Position numbers and translations under genes: made by a program. This document shows positions 45,348 through 53,469 of a stretch of DNA of 64,000 nt, one piece after another; positions within the stretch are counted from its first letter, which is position 1, and each line of letters opens with the position of its first letter. Under the pieces are notes generated by a model, which saw nothing but the letters and a program-made list of their open reading frames with translations, was not told where the DNA came from and did no database searches. Origin of the DNA: Bittarella massiliensis (ex Durand et al. 2017) (GTDB taxonomy: Bacteria; Bacillota; Clostridia; Oscillospirales; Ruminococcaceae); the NCBI RefSeq assembly GCF_001486165.1, contig NZ_LN908977.1:884122-948121 (forward strand). The letters are read 5' to 3'.

Positions 45348-45381
45348 GGGGGGAGGGCGAAAAACGCCCTCCCCCCTTTTT
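45348..45381 (+). terminator. Strong GC hairpin followed by T-run on the plus strand
   Basis: GGGGGGAGGGCG pairs with CGCCCTCCCCCC around AAAAA and is followed by TTTTT. No plus-strand gene precedes it; on the minus strand it sits about 110 bases after the second TM2 gene but lacks the T-run in that direction. Confidence 0.5.
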
Positions 45382-45491
45382 GGGCAGAGAAGTGCCGACA
45401 GCCGCCGGCAAACGCCCCTTTGAATGCTCCCCCAGCCGCCGCCTGGGAGGGGGGACCCTCTCCCGGCAGGGGCGTCCCCCCTGCCGCCCCC

Positions 45492-45890
45492 TCAATTTTT
45501 GATGGGATAGCCGTGTTGATCTTTAAAGGTGCCGGCGAAAAGGCTGATGCCGTCCACCAGCCAGCCGATGCTGAAAAGCCCGGCGGTGAAGAAATAGATC
45601 AGCCCCATCTTCATCTTGCCGGCGTAGAACTGGTGCCCCCCAAAGAGGCCAAAAATCAGCCAGATGACGATGGCCACCACCTTGCTTTTGTCGCTCACCT
45701 GCTGCGCCACCGGCTGATAGACCGGCTGCACCACTGGAGCGACCACTGGCGGGACCACTTCCGCCCCCGGCGCCGTCCCGTAGTAGTTGATGGTCACGTT
45801 CTGCACCGTTTCCTTCTGCGGCGCGGTATGGCCGCAGAACTTGCAGACGGTGGCCTCGCCCATCTCTGCGCCGCAATTCTCGCACTTCAT
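45492..45890 (-). CDS. Zinc-ribbon plus TM2-domain membrane protein (copy 2)
   Basis: 132 residues, the same plan as copy 1: zinc ribbon CENCGAEM ... CKFCGHTAP, a Val/Pro-rich linker (about 40-65), then TM2 with IWLIFGLFGGHQFYAGKMKM and GLFSIGWLVDGISLF. It ends FKDQHGYPIKN. Function unknown; TM2 proteins sometimes couple a cytosolic domain to the membrane. It has its own promoter and a GGAGGAG ribosome site. Confidence 0.88.
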   Translation of the reverse strand: MKCENCGAEMGEATVCKFCGHTAPQKETVQNVTINYYGTAPGAEVVPPVVAPVVQPVYQPVAQQVSDKSKVVAIVIWLIFGLFGGHQFYAGKMKMGLIYFFTAGLFSIGWLVDGISLFAGTFKDQHGYPIKN

Positions 45891-45927
45891 CTTCCGTCTC
45901 CTCCTCTACACCGTTTTCTTTCGACAT

Positions 45928-45956
45928 ATTTTAGCATAAAACAACAATTTATACAA
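45928..45956 (-). promoter_or_regulatory. Promoter of the second TM2 gene
   Basis: Minus-strand TTGTAT (45951-45956), a 17-base spacer, then TAAAAT (45928-45933) with a TGC extension, in an AT-rich gap. Confidence 0.6.
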
Positions 45957-46005
45957 GATGCTGGCAGTGTATTTTAGAACGGAAAATGGCGGAAAATAAA
46001 ATATT

Positions 46006-47232
46006 TCACCGGTCCTTTTTTTGAAAGAGGCCCAGCAGCCACTGCCAAAAGCCCTTTTTGGGGGTCTCCTTGGCCGCCACCCCCTGGGAGGCGACGATCT
46101 CCACCCGCGGGGCCTCCCCCTCCCCCGCGGTGTAGAGGATCTCCCCCACCACCTGGCCCTCCGCCACCGGGGCGTAGAGGAAGGGGGGCAGGTTGACCGT
46201 CTTTTTCAGGGCGCTGCCGTCTTTCAGGAGGAGCTCTTCCAGGTCGCTCTCCACCCGCACCGACACCGTCTCCGCCGTCCCCCCGACCACGTCCAGGGTG
46301 GCCACGTAGGTGGGGTCGGTGGGCTGCCGGTCGCCGGTGCCGAAGCCGTAATCCATCAAGTCCTTGTGCACCCGCCAGTCGTCGTAGCAGTGCAGGGTGA
46401 CGCAGATGAGGGTCGCCCCGTCCCGGGTGGCGGCCGAGACCAGGCAGCGGCCGGCCTTTTTGGTAAAGCCGGTCTTCATCCCCACCGCCCCCTCCATCTC
46501 CCGCAGGAGGCGGTTGGAGTTGCGCAGGTGCCAGCGGGTGCCGCTGACGGCGATGGCCGCCTCCGAGCTCCCGCAGATGGCGGCAAAGTCGGGGTTTTGC
46601 AGGGCCGCCCGCGCCAGGATGGCCATGTCGTAGGCGCTGGAGTAGTGCGCGTCGTCCGGCAGCCCCGAGGGGTTTGCAAAGTGGGTATCCGCCATCCCCA
46701 ACTGGGCCGCCTTCTCGTTCATCCGCTCCACAAACTGGTCCCCCGCCACCACCGAGGCCACGCAGGCCGCCGCGTCGTTGCCCGATTTGAGGAGCATCCC
46801 GGTCATCAGGTCCCGCAGGGTCAGCTGGTCCCCCGCCTTGAGACCCAGCATGCTCCCCTCGGTGTTCACGTCCTCAGCCGAGACGGTGTAGAGCTGGTCC
46901 AGCGGCCTGCTTTCGGCCGCCAGCAGCCCGGTCATGATTTTGGTGGTGCTGGCCATGGGGAGCTGGGCGTGGATGTCTTTGCCCGCAAACACCTCGCCGG
47001 TGTCGGCGCTCATGAGGATGTAGGCGTCGGCCTCCACCTTGGGGAGGACCGGGTCCCCCGCCCCCTTTTCCCCTTCGGCCCCCCTCGCCTCCCCCCCAAA
47101 GGCGAAGAGGAGGAGCCCCGCCAACAGCAGGGCCACCCCCCGGCGGGCGGCCTGGCGGTCCCAAGCCCGCTCCCAGCTCGCCCCCCTCCGGGGCCGTCTG
47201 TCCGGTTTTGCCGCTGTCTCTCTTCTCTTCAA
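46006..47232 (-). CDS. D-alanyl-D-alanine carboxypeptidase (serine-type, PBP5/DacF-like)
   Basis: About 408 residues. A long basic N-terminal region is followed by a signal helix GVALLLAGLLLFAFGGEARG, then peptidase S11: active-site STTK within MASTTKIMTG, SGN in LLKSGNDAAACV and KTG in VGMKTGFTKKAG. A C-terminal PBP5-type beta domain and an amphipathic end (KGFWQWLLGLFQKKDR) that may bind the membrane complete it. It trims the terminal D-Ala of peptidoglycan stem peptides. The start is uncertain: TTG at 47232 has AGGTGG five bases upstream, while a TTG at 47253 would add seven residues without a ribosome site. A second family member is at the right edge of the window. Confidence 0.92.
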   Translation of the reverse strand: MKRRETAAKPDRRPRRGASWERAWDRQAARRGVALLLAGLLLFAFGGEARGAEGEKGAGDPVLPKVEADAYILMSADTGEVFAGKDIHAQLPMASTTKIMTGLLAAESRPLDQLYTVSAEDVNTEGSMLGLKAGDQLTLRDLMTGMLLKSGNDAAACVASVVAGDQFVERMNEKAAQLGMADTHFANPSGLPDDAHYSSAYDMAILARAALQNPDFAAICGSSEAAIAVSGTRWHLRNSNRLLREMEGAVGMKTGFTKKAGRCLVSAATRDGATLICVTLHCYDDWRVHKDLMDYGFGTGDRQPTDPTYVATLDVVGGTAETVSVRVESDLEELLLKDGSALKKTVNLPPFLYAPVAEGQVVGEILYTAGEGEAPRVEIVASQGVAAKETPKKGFWQWLLGLFQKKDR

Positions 47233-47402
47233 AAAAACCACCTGCCCATTCAAAAAATCCTATGCGGAGGGCCGCCCCGCCATGACTGCCCGGCCGCCAT
47301 TTCAAATTTTTGTCGCCGGGCGCAACTCGGGGCCGATTTGCGGGAAGACTATCTCTGCACCCATGATCCGCTTTTTACTTTTGAAAGAGGGAGGAATCAA
47401 CC

Positions 47403-47651
47403 GTGAACGATCCGCGCCAAAACCAGTGGCCGGTCGACCCGGAGGACGACGAGGCGCTCTATTTTGACATGCTGGGGGTGGCCTCCAGCACCGAGACCAC
47501 CGGGCTGACCCCCACGCCCCCCATCACCGGGGCCGCGGTCCAGTCTTACAGCGAGCTCTCCGACGTCCCCCTGGCCAAAGACCGGATGCCCGAGTTGGAG
47601 GGGGAGGAAAAGTGCCCCCGCGATCCCCTCAACGGCGAGGGAGACCGCTAG
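47403..47651 (+). CDS. Small acidic protein of unknown function
   Basis: 82 residues starting MNDPRQNQWPVDPEDDEALYF (GTG start), strongly acidic, with a central TPTPPITGAA and DVPLAKDRMPELEGEE near the end. No signal peptide, membrane segment or known motif. The GGGAGGAA site six bases before the GTG and a terminator 16 bases after the stop support a real gene. It is divergent from the carboxypeptidase and convergent with the GerW gene. I do not recognise the family. Confidence 0.7.
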   Translation: MNDPRQNQWPVDPEDDEALYFDMLGVASSTETTGLTPTPPITGAAVQSYSELSDVPLAKDRMPELEGEEKCPRDPLNGEGDR

Positions 47652-47666
47652 CTCCAGCCGGGCGGC

Positions 47667-47703
47667 AAAAAAAGGGACAGGCCTAATGGCCTGTCCCTTT
47701 TTG
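47667..47703. terminator. Bidirectional rho-independent terminator
   Basis: AAAGGGACAGGCC pairs perfectly with GGCCTGTCCCTTT around TAAT, with A-run before and T-run after. It serves both the small acidic protein gene (plus) and the scpA-gerW operon (minus). Confidence 0.93.
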
Positions 47704-47728
47704 CTCTCTTTTGCGGGTGCGCCGCCGC

Positions 47729-48193
47729 TCAAAACTCGGGGAAGCGCAGCTCCCCCTCCATGGGGGTGGGGTCAGGGGCGCCCTTTTCCGGCTGCGGCCC
47801 GCCCTTGCCGCCCTCTTTCTTGGCGGCAGCCTTGGAGACGATGCCCGAGACCCGGTCCACCACGCCGGGGACCATGTTCACCAGCCGGTCGGCGGTGGTG
47901 TCCGACTTCTTGGTGAACTCCAACAGCCGCACGTCGTCGCCGTTGACCACCAAAAAGCCCACCGGGGAGACCGAGAGGCCCGCCCCGCTGGCCCCGCCGA
48001 AGACCTGCTTGGGGGTCTTGGTGGGGAAGTCGCTCCCCCCCGAGGCAAAGCCGAGGGAGACCTTGGAGACCGGGATGATGACCCCGCTCTCCCCCACCGG
48101 GATGGGCTCGCCGATGATGGTGTTGCCGTCGATCATCTCTTTGATTTTGTTCATCGCCGTATCAATGAGGCCTTGAATGGGATGTTCGCTCAT
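47729..48193 (-). CDS. gerW: GerW/YtfJ-family spore protein
   Basis: 154 residues beginning MSEHPIQGLIDTAMNKIKEM, with GNTIIGEPIPVGESGVIIPVS and the Gly-rich GGASGAGLSVSPVGFLVV, typical of YtfJ/GerW. In Bacillus the protein is needed for full germination with alanine and is made in the forespore. It overlaps the DUF2953 gene by four bases (ATGA), the usual clostridial pairing. The C-terminal 30 residues are charged and Pro-rich, probably disordered. Confidence 0.92.
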   Translation of the reverse strand: MSEHPIQGLIDTAMNKIKEMIDGNTIIGEPIPVGESGVIIPVSKVSLGFASGGSDFPTKTPKQVFGGASGAGLSVSPVGFLVVNGDDVRLLEFTKKSDTTADRLVNMVPGVVDRVSGIVSKAAAKKEGGKGGPQPEKGAPDPTPMEGELRFPEF

Positions 48194-48846
48194 TTGTGTG
48201 CACCGCCTTTATCTTCCTTTGCGCCCGGCTTGTCCGGGGCCTTGACACCTCTATTTTGGAGCAATTTGACGGCGACTATTCCCGCCGTTATCAATAGTAT
48301 AATCGGTAGCGCCCCGATTTGGAAGGACAAATCCAAAAAAAATTCCGGTTCGGAGAAGTTGGGCTCCACCTGCACCCGGTCAAACCGGCAGTCAAAGGTG
48401 TTGGCCACCAGCCCCAGGCAGGCGTGGACGATCCCCCCCACCTGGCCGTAGAGGACGGCCGTCTCGTGGGGCTCGTCGTCCCCCACCCGCAGCCGCAGGT
48501 CAAAGTGGCGCAGGTGGATGTGCCGGGTCAAAAAACGCAGCCCCGAAAGGGTGGAGCGGAGGATGTCCATCACCAGCCCAAGCTGCTGGGAGAGGGGGGT
48601 CTTCTTCCCGCCCTTCCCCTTCTTCTTGCCCTTTCCCTCGGCGGCCCGCACCTCGTCCGCCTCGGCCTGTTCGGCCTCCTCGGCATCCTTGAAGGGGTAG
48701 ACGGGGAAGCGCAAAAAGAGGTAGCGGAGGGTGGCCCGCTGCTCCTCCAGGCCGATCTCCACCTGGATTTTTAGAGGGATGAGCAGCAAAACCGCCAACA
48801 GCAGGAGAAGGCCCAGGAGGATCCGCCCGATCCACACCCACACCAT
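48190..48846 (-). CDS. DUF2953 family membrane-anchored protein
   Basis: 218 residues. An N-terminal TM helix (LGLLLLLAVLLLIPLKI) leads into a beta-rich start, then a Lys-rich linker (GKGKKKGKGGKKT, about 72-85). The middle carries HLRHFDLRLRVGDDEP and TAVLYGQVGGIVHACL, as in DUF2953 proteins, and a second hydrophobic helix lies near 175-195. Function unknown. Linked to gerW in many spore-formers, which suggests a sporulation-related role (inference). Confidence 0.85.
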   Translation of the reverse strand: MVWVWIGRILLGLLLLLAVLLLIPLKIQVEIGLEEQRATLRYLFLRFPVYPFKDAEEAEQAEADEVRAAEGKGKKKGKGGKKTPLSQQLGLVMDILRSTLSGLRFLTRHIHLRHFDLRLRVGDDEPHETAVLYGQVGGIVHACLGLVANTFDCRFDRVQVEPNFSEPEFFLDLSFQIGALPIILLITAGIVAVKLLQNRGVKAPDKPGAKEDKGGAHK

Positions 48847-48946
48847 GGCACGTTCCCTCCTCTCCCCTTTTCCGCGGACGGCGGCCGCAACGGCCGGTCA
48901 CCGCACCCCGCCCGGGTGATGTTCGCCCCCTTGCGGGGGCGGCGCG

Positions 48947-49531
48947 TCAGCCCTCGGCCGACTCCTCCGACTCCTCCGTTTCCTCCGTCCCTTCCGCCGA
49001 CTCCTCGGCGGCCAGTTCGGCAAACCGCTCCACCTGGGGCAGGTCCTCCAGGGAGCGCAGGCCGAAACAGCGCAGAAAGTTGTCGGTGGTCTTGTAGGCC
49101 ATGGGCCGGCCGGGCAGGTCCAGCCGCCCCTGTTCGGCCACCAGCCCCTTCTCCACCAGGTTGACCACGGTGGAGGAGCTGTCGATCCCCCGCACCTGTT
49201 CAATGAAGGAGCGGGTCACCGGCTGGTTGTAGGCGATGATGGCCAGCACCTCGAAGGCCGCCTGGGAGAGGGGGGTGTTGCGCTTGACGTCCAGGGCGCG
49301 CTTGACCTCCTCGGAATAGGCCTTCTTGGTGGCCAGCTGGTAGCCCTCCCCCAGTTGAAGGAGGGCCAGCCCGCTGCCGGGCCGCTCGCAGTCGTCCTGT
49401 ATGAGTTTGCACACGTTTTTGACGGTGGAAACCTCGATCTCCAAAATTTCGGAGAGCTTTTTGGGGCTGAGGGGCTCGGCGTAGGCGAACAAGACCGCCT
49501 CCACCGCCCCCTTGGCGTGGTTGATGTCCAT
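48947..49531 (-). CDS. scpB: Segregation and condensation protein B
   Basis: 194 residues. ScpB is the winged-helix kite subunit that, with ScpA, forms the bacterial condensin with SMC. Conserved stretches are AVEAVLFAYAEPLSPKKLSEIL, LSQAAFEVLAIIAYNQPVTRSFIEQVRG and a second wing YKTTDNFLRCFGL. The C-terminus is Glu/Ser-rich (about the last 25 residues). Starts 15 bases after scpA ends. Confidence 0.95.
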   Translation of the reverse strand: MDINHAKGAVEAVLFAYAEPLSPKKLSEILEIEVSTVKNVCKLIQDDCERPGSGLALLQLGEGYQLATKKAYSEEVKRALDVKRNTPLSQAAFEVLAIIAYNQPVTRSFIEQVRGIDSSSTVVNLVEKGLVAEQGRLDLPGRPMAYKTTDNFLRCFGLRSLEDLPQVERFAELAAEESAEGTEETEESEESAEG

Positions 49532-49546
49532 TGGGGTCTCCCCTCC

Positions 49547-50254
49547 CTATCTCTTCTTTCCCCTCAGGGTGATGGCGCCGCTCTCGTCGTCCAGGGCGAT
49601 GCGGCCGCCCTTGATGAGTTCCAGCACCGCCAGAAAGGTGGCCACGTTCTCGGTCTTTTCGTACTGGCGCCCAAAGAGGGTCTGCAGCCGCAGCCCCGCC
49701 GACTTGGTCAGCCGCCGCAGCACAAAGACGATGCGGGAGGAGACCGAGACCACCCGCTTGGCCACGATCCCCGAAAAGCTGGACTTGGGGGGCGCCTGCT
49801 TGCGCAGGATCTTCCCCCGCAGGGCCACCAGGGCCGAGAGCAGCTCCTCGGGCTGGTGGCGGCGGGTGTAGAGCAGGTCTTTGGGGGCGGGCAGTTGGTT
49901 GCGCACAAAGTGGGCCAGGGGGTCGTACTGCTGCCGCAGCTCCCCGGCGATCTGCCGGCAGATCTGGTACTCGATGAGCTGGCCCTGCAGCTCGGCCTTG
50001 AGCTGCTCCCGCTCCTCCTCGTGGCGGGGGAGGAGGAGGACCGTCTTCATGTAGACCAGGCGGGAGGCCATCTCCAAAAAGTCGCCGGTGAGCTCCATGT
50101 CCAACTGCTCGGCCCGCTCCATATAGGCGGTGTACTGGTTGACCAGCTCGGCGATGTTGATGTCGTAGAGATCCAACTTGTGCTTGGAAATCAGGTGGAG
50201 GAGCAGCTCCAGCGGCCCCTCGAATTGCGGCAGGGTAAAGTTGACTTCGGCCAC
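49547..50254 (-). CDS. scpA: Segregation and condensation protein A
   Basis: 235 residues. ScpA (kleisin) bridges the SMC heads. The N-terminal LPQFEGPLELLLHLISKHKLDLYDI is diagnostic, followed by FLEMASRLVYMKTVLLLPR and a C-terminal winged helix (VVSVSSRIVFVLRRL, FLAVLELIKGGRIAL). Follows the M50 protease by 37 bases and precedes scpB, the standard order. Confidence 0.95.
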   Translation of the reverse strand: MAEVNFTLPQFEGPLELLLHLISKHKLDLYDINIAELVNQYTAYMERAEQLDMELTGDFLEMASRLVYMKTVLLLPRHEEEREQLKAELQGQLIEYQICRQIAGELRQQYDPLAHFVRNQLPAPKDLLYTRRHQPEELLSALVALRGKILRKQAPPKSSFSGIVAKRVVSVSSRIVFVLRRLTKSAGLRLQTLFGRQYEKTENVATFLAVLELIKGGRIALDDESGAITLRGKKR

Positions 50255-50291
50255 CTGCTGTCCCCCTCCTCTCTCAAAATGGTCGGTCGCG

Positions 50292-50957
50292 TCAGACGAT
50301 GGCCCGGGCGATCAGGTCGATAAAGCCGGTGAGGAAGCCCAGCCCCTTGTAGATGAAGCCGGTGAGGAACTGGATGGGCCAGTCCAAAAAGCCCAGCAGC
50401 AACAGCATCAGCACCGCCAGGGAGATGTAGGTCTGGTACTCCTGCAGCTTGTAGGTGACGTGGGCGGGCACGAAAAAGGCCAGGATGCGAAACCCGTCGA
50501 AGGGGGGCACCGGCAGCAGGTTGATGACGGCGATGGAGATGTTGATCTGGGCGATGAGCCCCAGCATCTGGATGAGGAAGAGGTAGAAGGCCGAGCCCAG
50601 CAGGGCGGGCACCAGCAGGGCGACAAGGCTCATCACCTTTACCAGGGCGATGAGCACCAGGGCCAGCAGGACGTTGGCCATCGGCCCCGCCAGGGCGGTG
50701 AGGGCCAGCCCCTTTTTCTGGTTGCGGTAGAAGTAGGGGTTGATGGGGGTCTTGCCCCAGCCGATGCCGGTGAGCAGCATGCAGAGGCTGCCCAGGGGGT
50801 CCAGGTGGGCGATGGGGTTGAGGGTGAGGCGGCCCTGGTTCTTGGCCGTGGGGTCCCCCAGCTTATAGGAGACCAGGGCATGGCCGAACTCGTGCACCGG
50901 GATGACGGTGAAGAGGGCGATGACCCGGACGATGACCGTCACGAGAAGCTGTTGCAT
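50292..50957 (-). CDS. Site-2 protease family (M50) membrane metalloprotease
   Basis: 221 residues with the zinc motif HEFGH (about residues 22-26) in the first helix and the second motif NLLPVPPFDGFRI in a later one. Six or so hydrophobic segments and no PDZ domain, so it is of the small YwhC-like class rather than RseP. The substrate is unknown. First gene of the scpA-scpB-DUF2953-gerW operon, a common clostridial arrangement; a promoter lies about 85 bases upstream. Confidence 0.92.
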   Translation of the reverse strand: MQQLLVTVIVRVIALFTVIPVHEFGHALVSYKLGDPTAKNQGRLTLNPIAHLDPLGSLCMLLTGIGWGKTPINPYFYRNQKKGLALTALAGPMANVLLALVLIALVKVMSLVALLVPALLGSAFYLFLIQMLGLIAQINISIAVINLLPVPPFDGFRILAFFVPAHVTYKLQEYQTYISLAVLMLLLLGFLDWPIQFLTGFIYKGLGFLTGFIDLIARAIV

Positions 50958-51042
50958 GAGGTGGGTGTTCCCCTTTCCGATCTTTCAAATTGCCGGGCAC
51001 GCGGCCCCGTCCCGCGGGGGCGCACCCGGCCCGATGCTGTCT

Positions 51043-51071
51043 ATTATATCGGTTTGCCGCCCAAAAAACAA
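51043..51071 (-). promoter_or_regulatory. Promoter of the M50 protease-scpA-scpB-gerW operon
   Basis: Minus-strand TTGTTT (51066-51071), a 17-base spacer and a perfect TATAAT (51043-51048). Divergent from the rpmB promoter 33 bases away. Confidence 0.7.
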
Positions 51072-51103
51072 TAGCGGTCCCCGGCGTTTTTTGAAATTGG
51101 GGC

Positions 51104-51132
51104 TTGCTTTTGGATGCAGATTCTGTTAAAAT
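51104..51132 (+). promoter_or_regulatory. Promoter of rpmB
   Basis: TTGCTT (51104-51109), a 17-base spacer and TAAAAT (51127-51132), about 48 bases before the rpmB start. Confidence 0.7.
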
Positions 51133-51180
51133 ACATTCGTTGACTTCTAGAATGTTCTTATTGTAGGGAGGTGCAGATAG

Positions 51181-51369
51181 ATGGCAAAATGCGATATCTG
51201 TGGCAAAGGCGTGACCTTCGGCATCAAGGTCTCTCACTCGCACCGGCGTTCCAACAAAGCTTGGAAACCCAATGTCAAACGCGTGAAGGCGGTTGTCAAC
51301 GGCACTCCTTGTCGCGTAAACGCCTGCACCCGTTGCTTGCGTTCCGGCAAAGTGACCCGCGCAATCTAA
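51181..51369 (+). CDS. rpmB: 50S ribosomal protein L28
   Basis: 62 residues, MAKCDICGKGVTFGIKVSHS at the start and RVNACTRCLRSGKV near the end. The paired cysteines (CDIC and CTRC) make it the zinc-binding form of L28. GGGAGGTG precedes the ATG. A single-gene transcript with its own promoter and terminator; codon use is less GC-rich than its neighbours, common for highly expressed ribosomal genes. Confidence 0.97.
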   Translation: MAKCDICGKGVTFGIKVSHSHRRSNKAWKPNVKRVKAVVNGTPCRVNACTRCLRSGKVTRAI

Positions 51370-51383
51370 CCTGGGCAGACGGC

Positions 51384-51416
51384 AAAGGCCAGACCGATTT
51401 CGGTTTGGCCTTTTTT
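51384..51416 (+). terminator. Rho-independent terminator of rpmB
   Basis: AAGGCCAGACCGA pairs with TCGGTTTGGCCTT (one G/T-type pair) and is followed by six T residues, 15 bases after the rpmB stop. Confidence 0.9.
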
Positions 51417-51500
51417 GTCGTCTCGATCTCCCCTGCCGCCGCCTCCCGCCCCCCCTTTTTGCGGCCGGGGGGAGCGAGGGCAAGGGAAAAGGGGAAGATG

Positions 51501-51557
51501 AAAAAAAGAGGGCCGCTGCCGGCGTGTTTGCCGGCGGCGGCCCTCCCCCTTTTTTTG
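51501..51557. terminator. Bidirectional GC-rich terminator at the gpsA 3' end
   Basis: GAGGGCCGC and GCCGGC on the left pair with GCCGGC and GCGGCCCTC on the right around GTGTTT, flanked by seven A residues on the left and a T-run on the right. It terminates gpsA on the minus strand. Confidence 0.85.
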
Positions 51558-51567
51558 CGGGTATCCC

Positions 51568-52578
51568 CTACTCCCCGAACCAGACCTGCTCGCTCTCGTG
51601 CTTGCGGGGCCGGCTCATGAGGTTTTTGATCCCCTGGCGGCAGTCGAGGCCGTTATAGAGCACCTGGAACATCTGCTCGACGATCGGCATCTCCACCCCG
51701 GCCTGCAAGCTCAGCTCCCGGGCCACCAGGGTGGCGGTGTAGCCCTCGACGGTCATCCCGATCTGCTTGATGGCGTCGGTGGCCGCCATTCCCTGGCCGA
51801 TGAGGAGGCCGCAGCGGCGGTTGCGCGAGTGCATGCTGGTGCAGGTGACGATCAGGTCCCCCACCCCGGTGAGGCCGGCGAAGGTCTCGCTGCGCCCGCC
51901 CATGGCCACCCCCAGCCGGGCGATCTCGGACAGGCCGCGGGTCATGAGGGCCGCCTTGGCGTTGTCCCCCAGCTTGAGGCCGTCGCTGATGCCGGCGGCC
52001 AGGGCGATGACGTTTTTCAGCGCCCCGCCCAGCTCGACCCCCACCACGTCGTCGTTGAGGTAGATACGCAGGTTGGGGTTCATCAGCACCGTCTGCACGT
52101 ACTCGGCGTTGGCCCTGACCTTGCAGGCGGCGACGATGGTGGTGGGCACCCCGCGGGCCACCTCCTCCGCGTGGGAGGGGCCCGAGAGGGCCACCACCTG
52201 GTGACCGCCGATCTCGGACTCGATGACCTGGGTCAGCCGCAGCTGGGTGCCGTTTTCCAGCCCCTTGGCCACGTTGGCCAGCACCGCCCCCTCCGGCACG
52301 TGGGAGGCGACCTTTTGGGCGGTGGAGCGCACCGCCTGGCTGGGCACGGCGAAGAGGAGCAGTTGCGCCCCCTCGGCCACGGCGAGGTCGGTGCTCACCC
52401 CCACGTCGGGTTCCAGCACCACCCCGGGCAGCAGCTTTTTGTTCTCCCGCTCGTAGGTGAGCAGGTCCACCTCCTCCTGGAAGGGGGACCAGAGGGTCAC
52501 CTCGTTGCCGTAGGAGCGGGCCATCACCGCCAGGGAGATGCCGAACCCGCCGGCGCCCAAAATCACGATCTTTGCCAT
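51568..52578 (-). CDS. gpsA: Glycerol-3-phosphate dehydrogenase (NAD(P)+)
   Basis: 336 residues; reduces DHAP to sn-glycerol-3-phosphate for phospholipid synthesis. The Rossmann motif ILGAGGFGISLAVM, the block AKGLENGTQLRL, SGPSHAEEVARGVPT and the catalytic-lysine region VELGGALKNVIALAAGI are complete. Start MAKIVIL at 52578; longer frames run into plsY. Just downstream of plsY, which uses its product. Confidence 0.97.
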   Translation of the reverse strand: MAKIVILGAGGFGISLAVMARSYGNEVTLWSPFQEEVDLLTYERENKKLLPGVVLEPDVGVSTDLAVAEGAQLLLFAVPSQAVRSTAQKVASHVPEGAVLANVAKGLENGTQLRLTQVIESEIGGHQVVALSGPSHAEEVARGVPTTIVAACKVRANAEYVQTVLMNPNLRIYLNDDVVGVELGGALKNVIALAAGISDGLKLGDNAKAALMTRGLSEIARLGVAMGGRSETFAGLTGVGDLIVTCTSMHSRNRRCGLLIGQGMAATDAIKQIGMTVEGYTATLVARELSLQAGVEMPIVEQMFQVLYNGLDCRQGIKNLMSRPRKHESEQVWFGE

Positions 52579-52636
52579 CTGTACAACCGCCTTTCCCCGG
52601 GGCGAACGCGCCCCGCTGTATTGCAGGGGGCCTCCC

Positions 52637-53293
52637 CTATTTCTGCACCTTCTCTTTTTTCTTGCCGAAGCGGTTCTCCTCGCCCCGCAGCAGCCGCCCG
52701 ATGTTGGAGCGGTGCATGAAGACGATGATGGCCGCAAAGATCACCGCGCAGATGGTGACGGTGACCGGGTCGCGCCCCAGGGCGCGGGAGACGAAGTAGG
52801 TGATGACCGGGTAGCACAGGGCCATGACGATGGAGCCCAGGGAGACGATCTTGCTGGTGAAGGTCACCGCCGCAAAGACCACCGCCGTCAGGGCCACCGA
52901 GATGGGGTCGATGAGGACCGCCGCCCCCGCCGAGGTGAGCACCCCCTTGCCCCCCTTGAAGTGGAAGTAGAGGGGGAAGATGTGCCCCAGCACCGCAAAG
53001 TAGCCCCCCAGATAGGCCCCGTAGATGGGGTCGAGCCCCAGGGCGTACTGAAAGACCAGCCGCCCGAGGAGCACCGAGATCGCCCCCTTGGAAAAGTCCC
53101 CCACCGCCACCAGGGCGGCCGCGCCCTTGCCGGCGGTGCGCAGCACGTTGGTCATCCCCGCGTTGCCGCTGCCGTACTTGCGCACGTCGTCCTTTAAAAA
53201 GACCCTGCCCACGATGACCGCCCAGGAGACGCTGCCCAGCAGGTAGGAAACCAGCGCCACCCCGGCCATCCAGAGAATCTGTGTCGCCGTCAT
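52637..53293 (-). CDS. plsY: Acyl-phosphate:glycerol-3-phosphate acyltransferase PlsY
   Basis: 218 residues. This polytopic membrane enzyme acylates glycerol-3-phosphate using acyl-phosphate. Signatures: GSVSWAVIVGR, KYGSGNAGMTNVLRTAGK and HFKGGKGVLTSAGA. Its C-terminus is strongly basic (GRLLRGEENRFGKKKEKVQK). The ATG at 53293 follows GAGAGGGG by seven bases. A terminator upstream separates it from der, so plsY-gpsA may form its own unit. Confidence 0.96.
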   Translation of the reverse strand: MTATQILWMAGVALVSYLLGSVSWAVIVGRVFLKDDVRKYGSGNAGMTNVLRTAGKGAAALVAVGDFSKGAISVLLGRLVFQYALGLDPIYGAYLGGYFAVLGHIFPLYFHFKGGKGVLTSAGAAVLIDPISVALTAVVFAAVTFTSKIVSLGSIVMALCYPVITYFVSRALGRDPVTVTICAVIFAAIIVFMHRSNIGRLLRGEENRFGKKKEKVQK

Positions 53294-53327
53294 CTCAAAA
53301 CCCCTCTCAACTGTGTTTTTACAGCCC

Positions 53328-53357
53328 AAAAGAGCCCCGCCTTCCCCGCCGGGGCTC
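53328..53357 (-). terminator. Terminator between der and plsY
   Basis: Minus-strand GAGCCCCG pairs with CGGGGCTC around a 10-base loop, followed by TTTTGGG. It ends the DUF512-der transcript before plsY. Confidence 0.65.
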
Positions 53358-53469
53358 CCTCTTCTTTTTTTCCATTGTACCACAGAGATGGAAAAAATGC
53401 GGCCCTTTTTAGGGGGAAGGCCCATTCTTTTTTCCTTGCCTCTGCCCCGGAGTTCCCTCTCTCCCGGGG

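Larger units (their letters stand above)
44695..45491. other. Gene-free stretch between the two TM2 genes
   Basis: It holds the 29-base tandem repeat, the adapter insert and one GC-rich hairpin. No supported gene. Frames translated across it contain adapter-encoded peptides (for example SYTHPDVYKRQ) and should be ignored. Confidence 0.7.

Noticed and set aside
44685-45502. Frames containing YTHPDVYKRQ or DERRVGHEC
   Set aside because: These peptides are encoded by sequencing adapters, not by genes.
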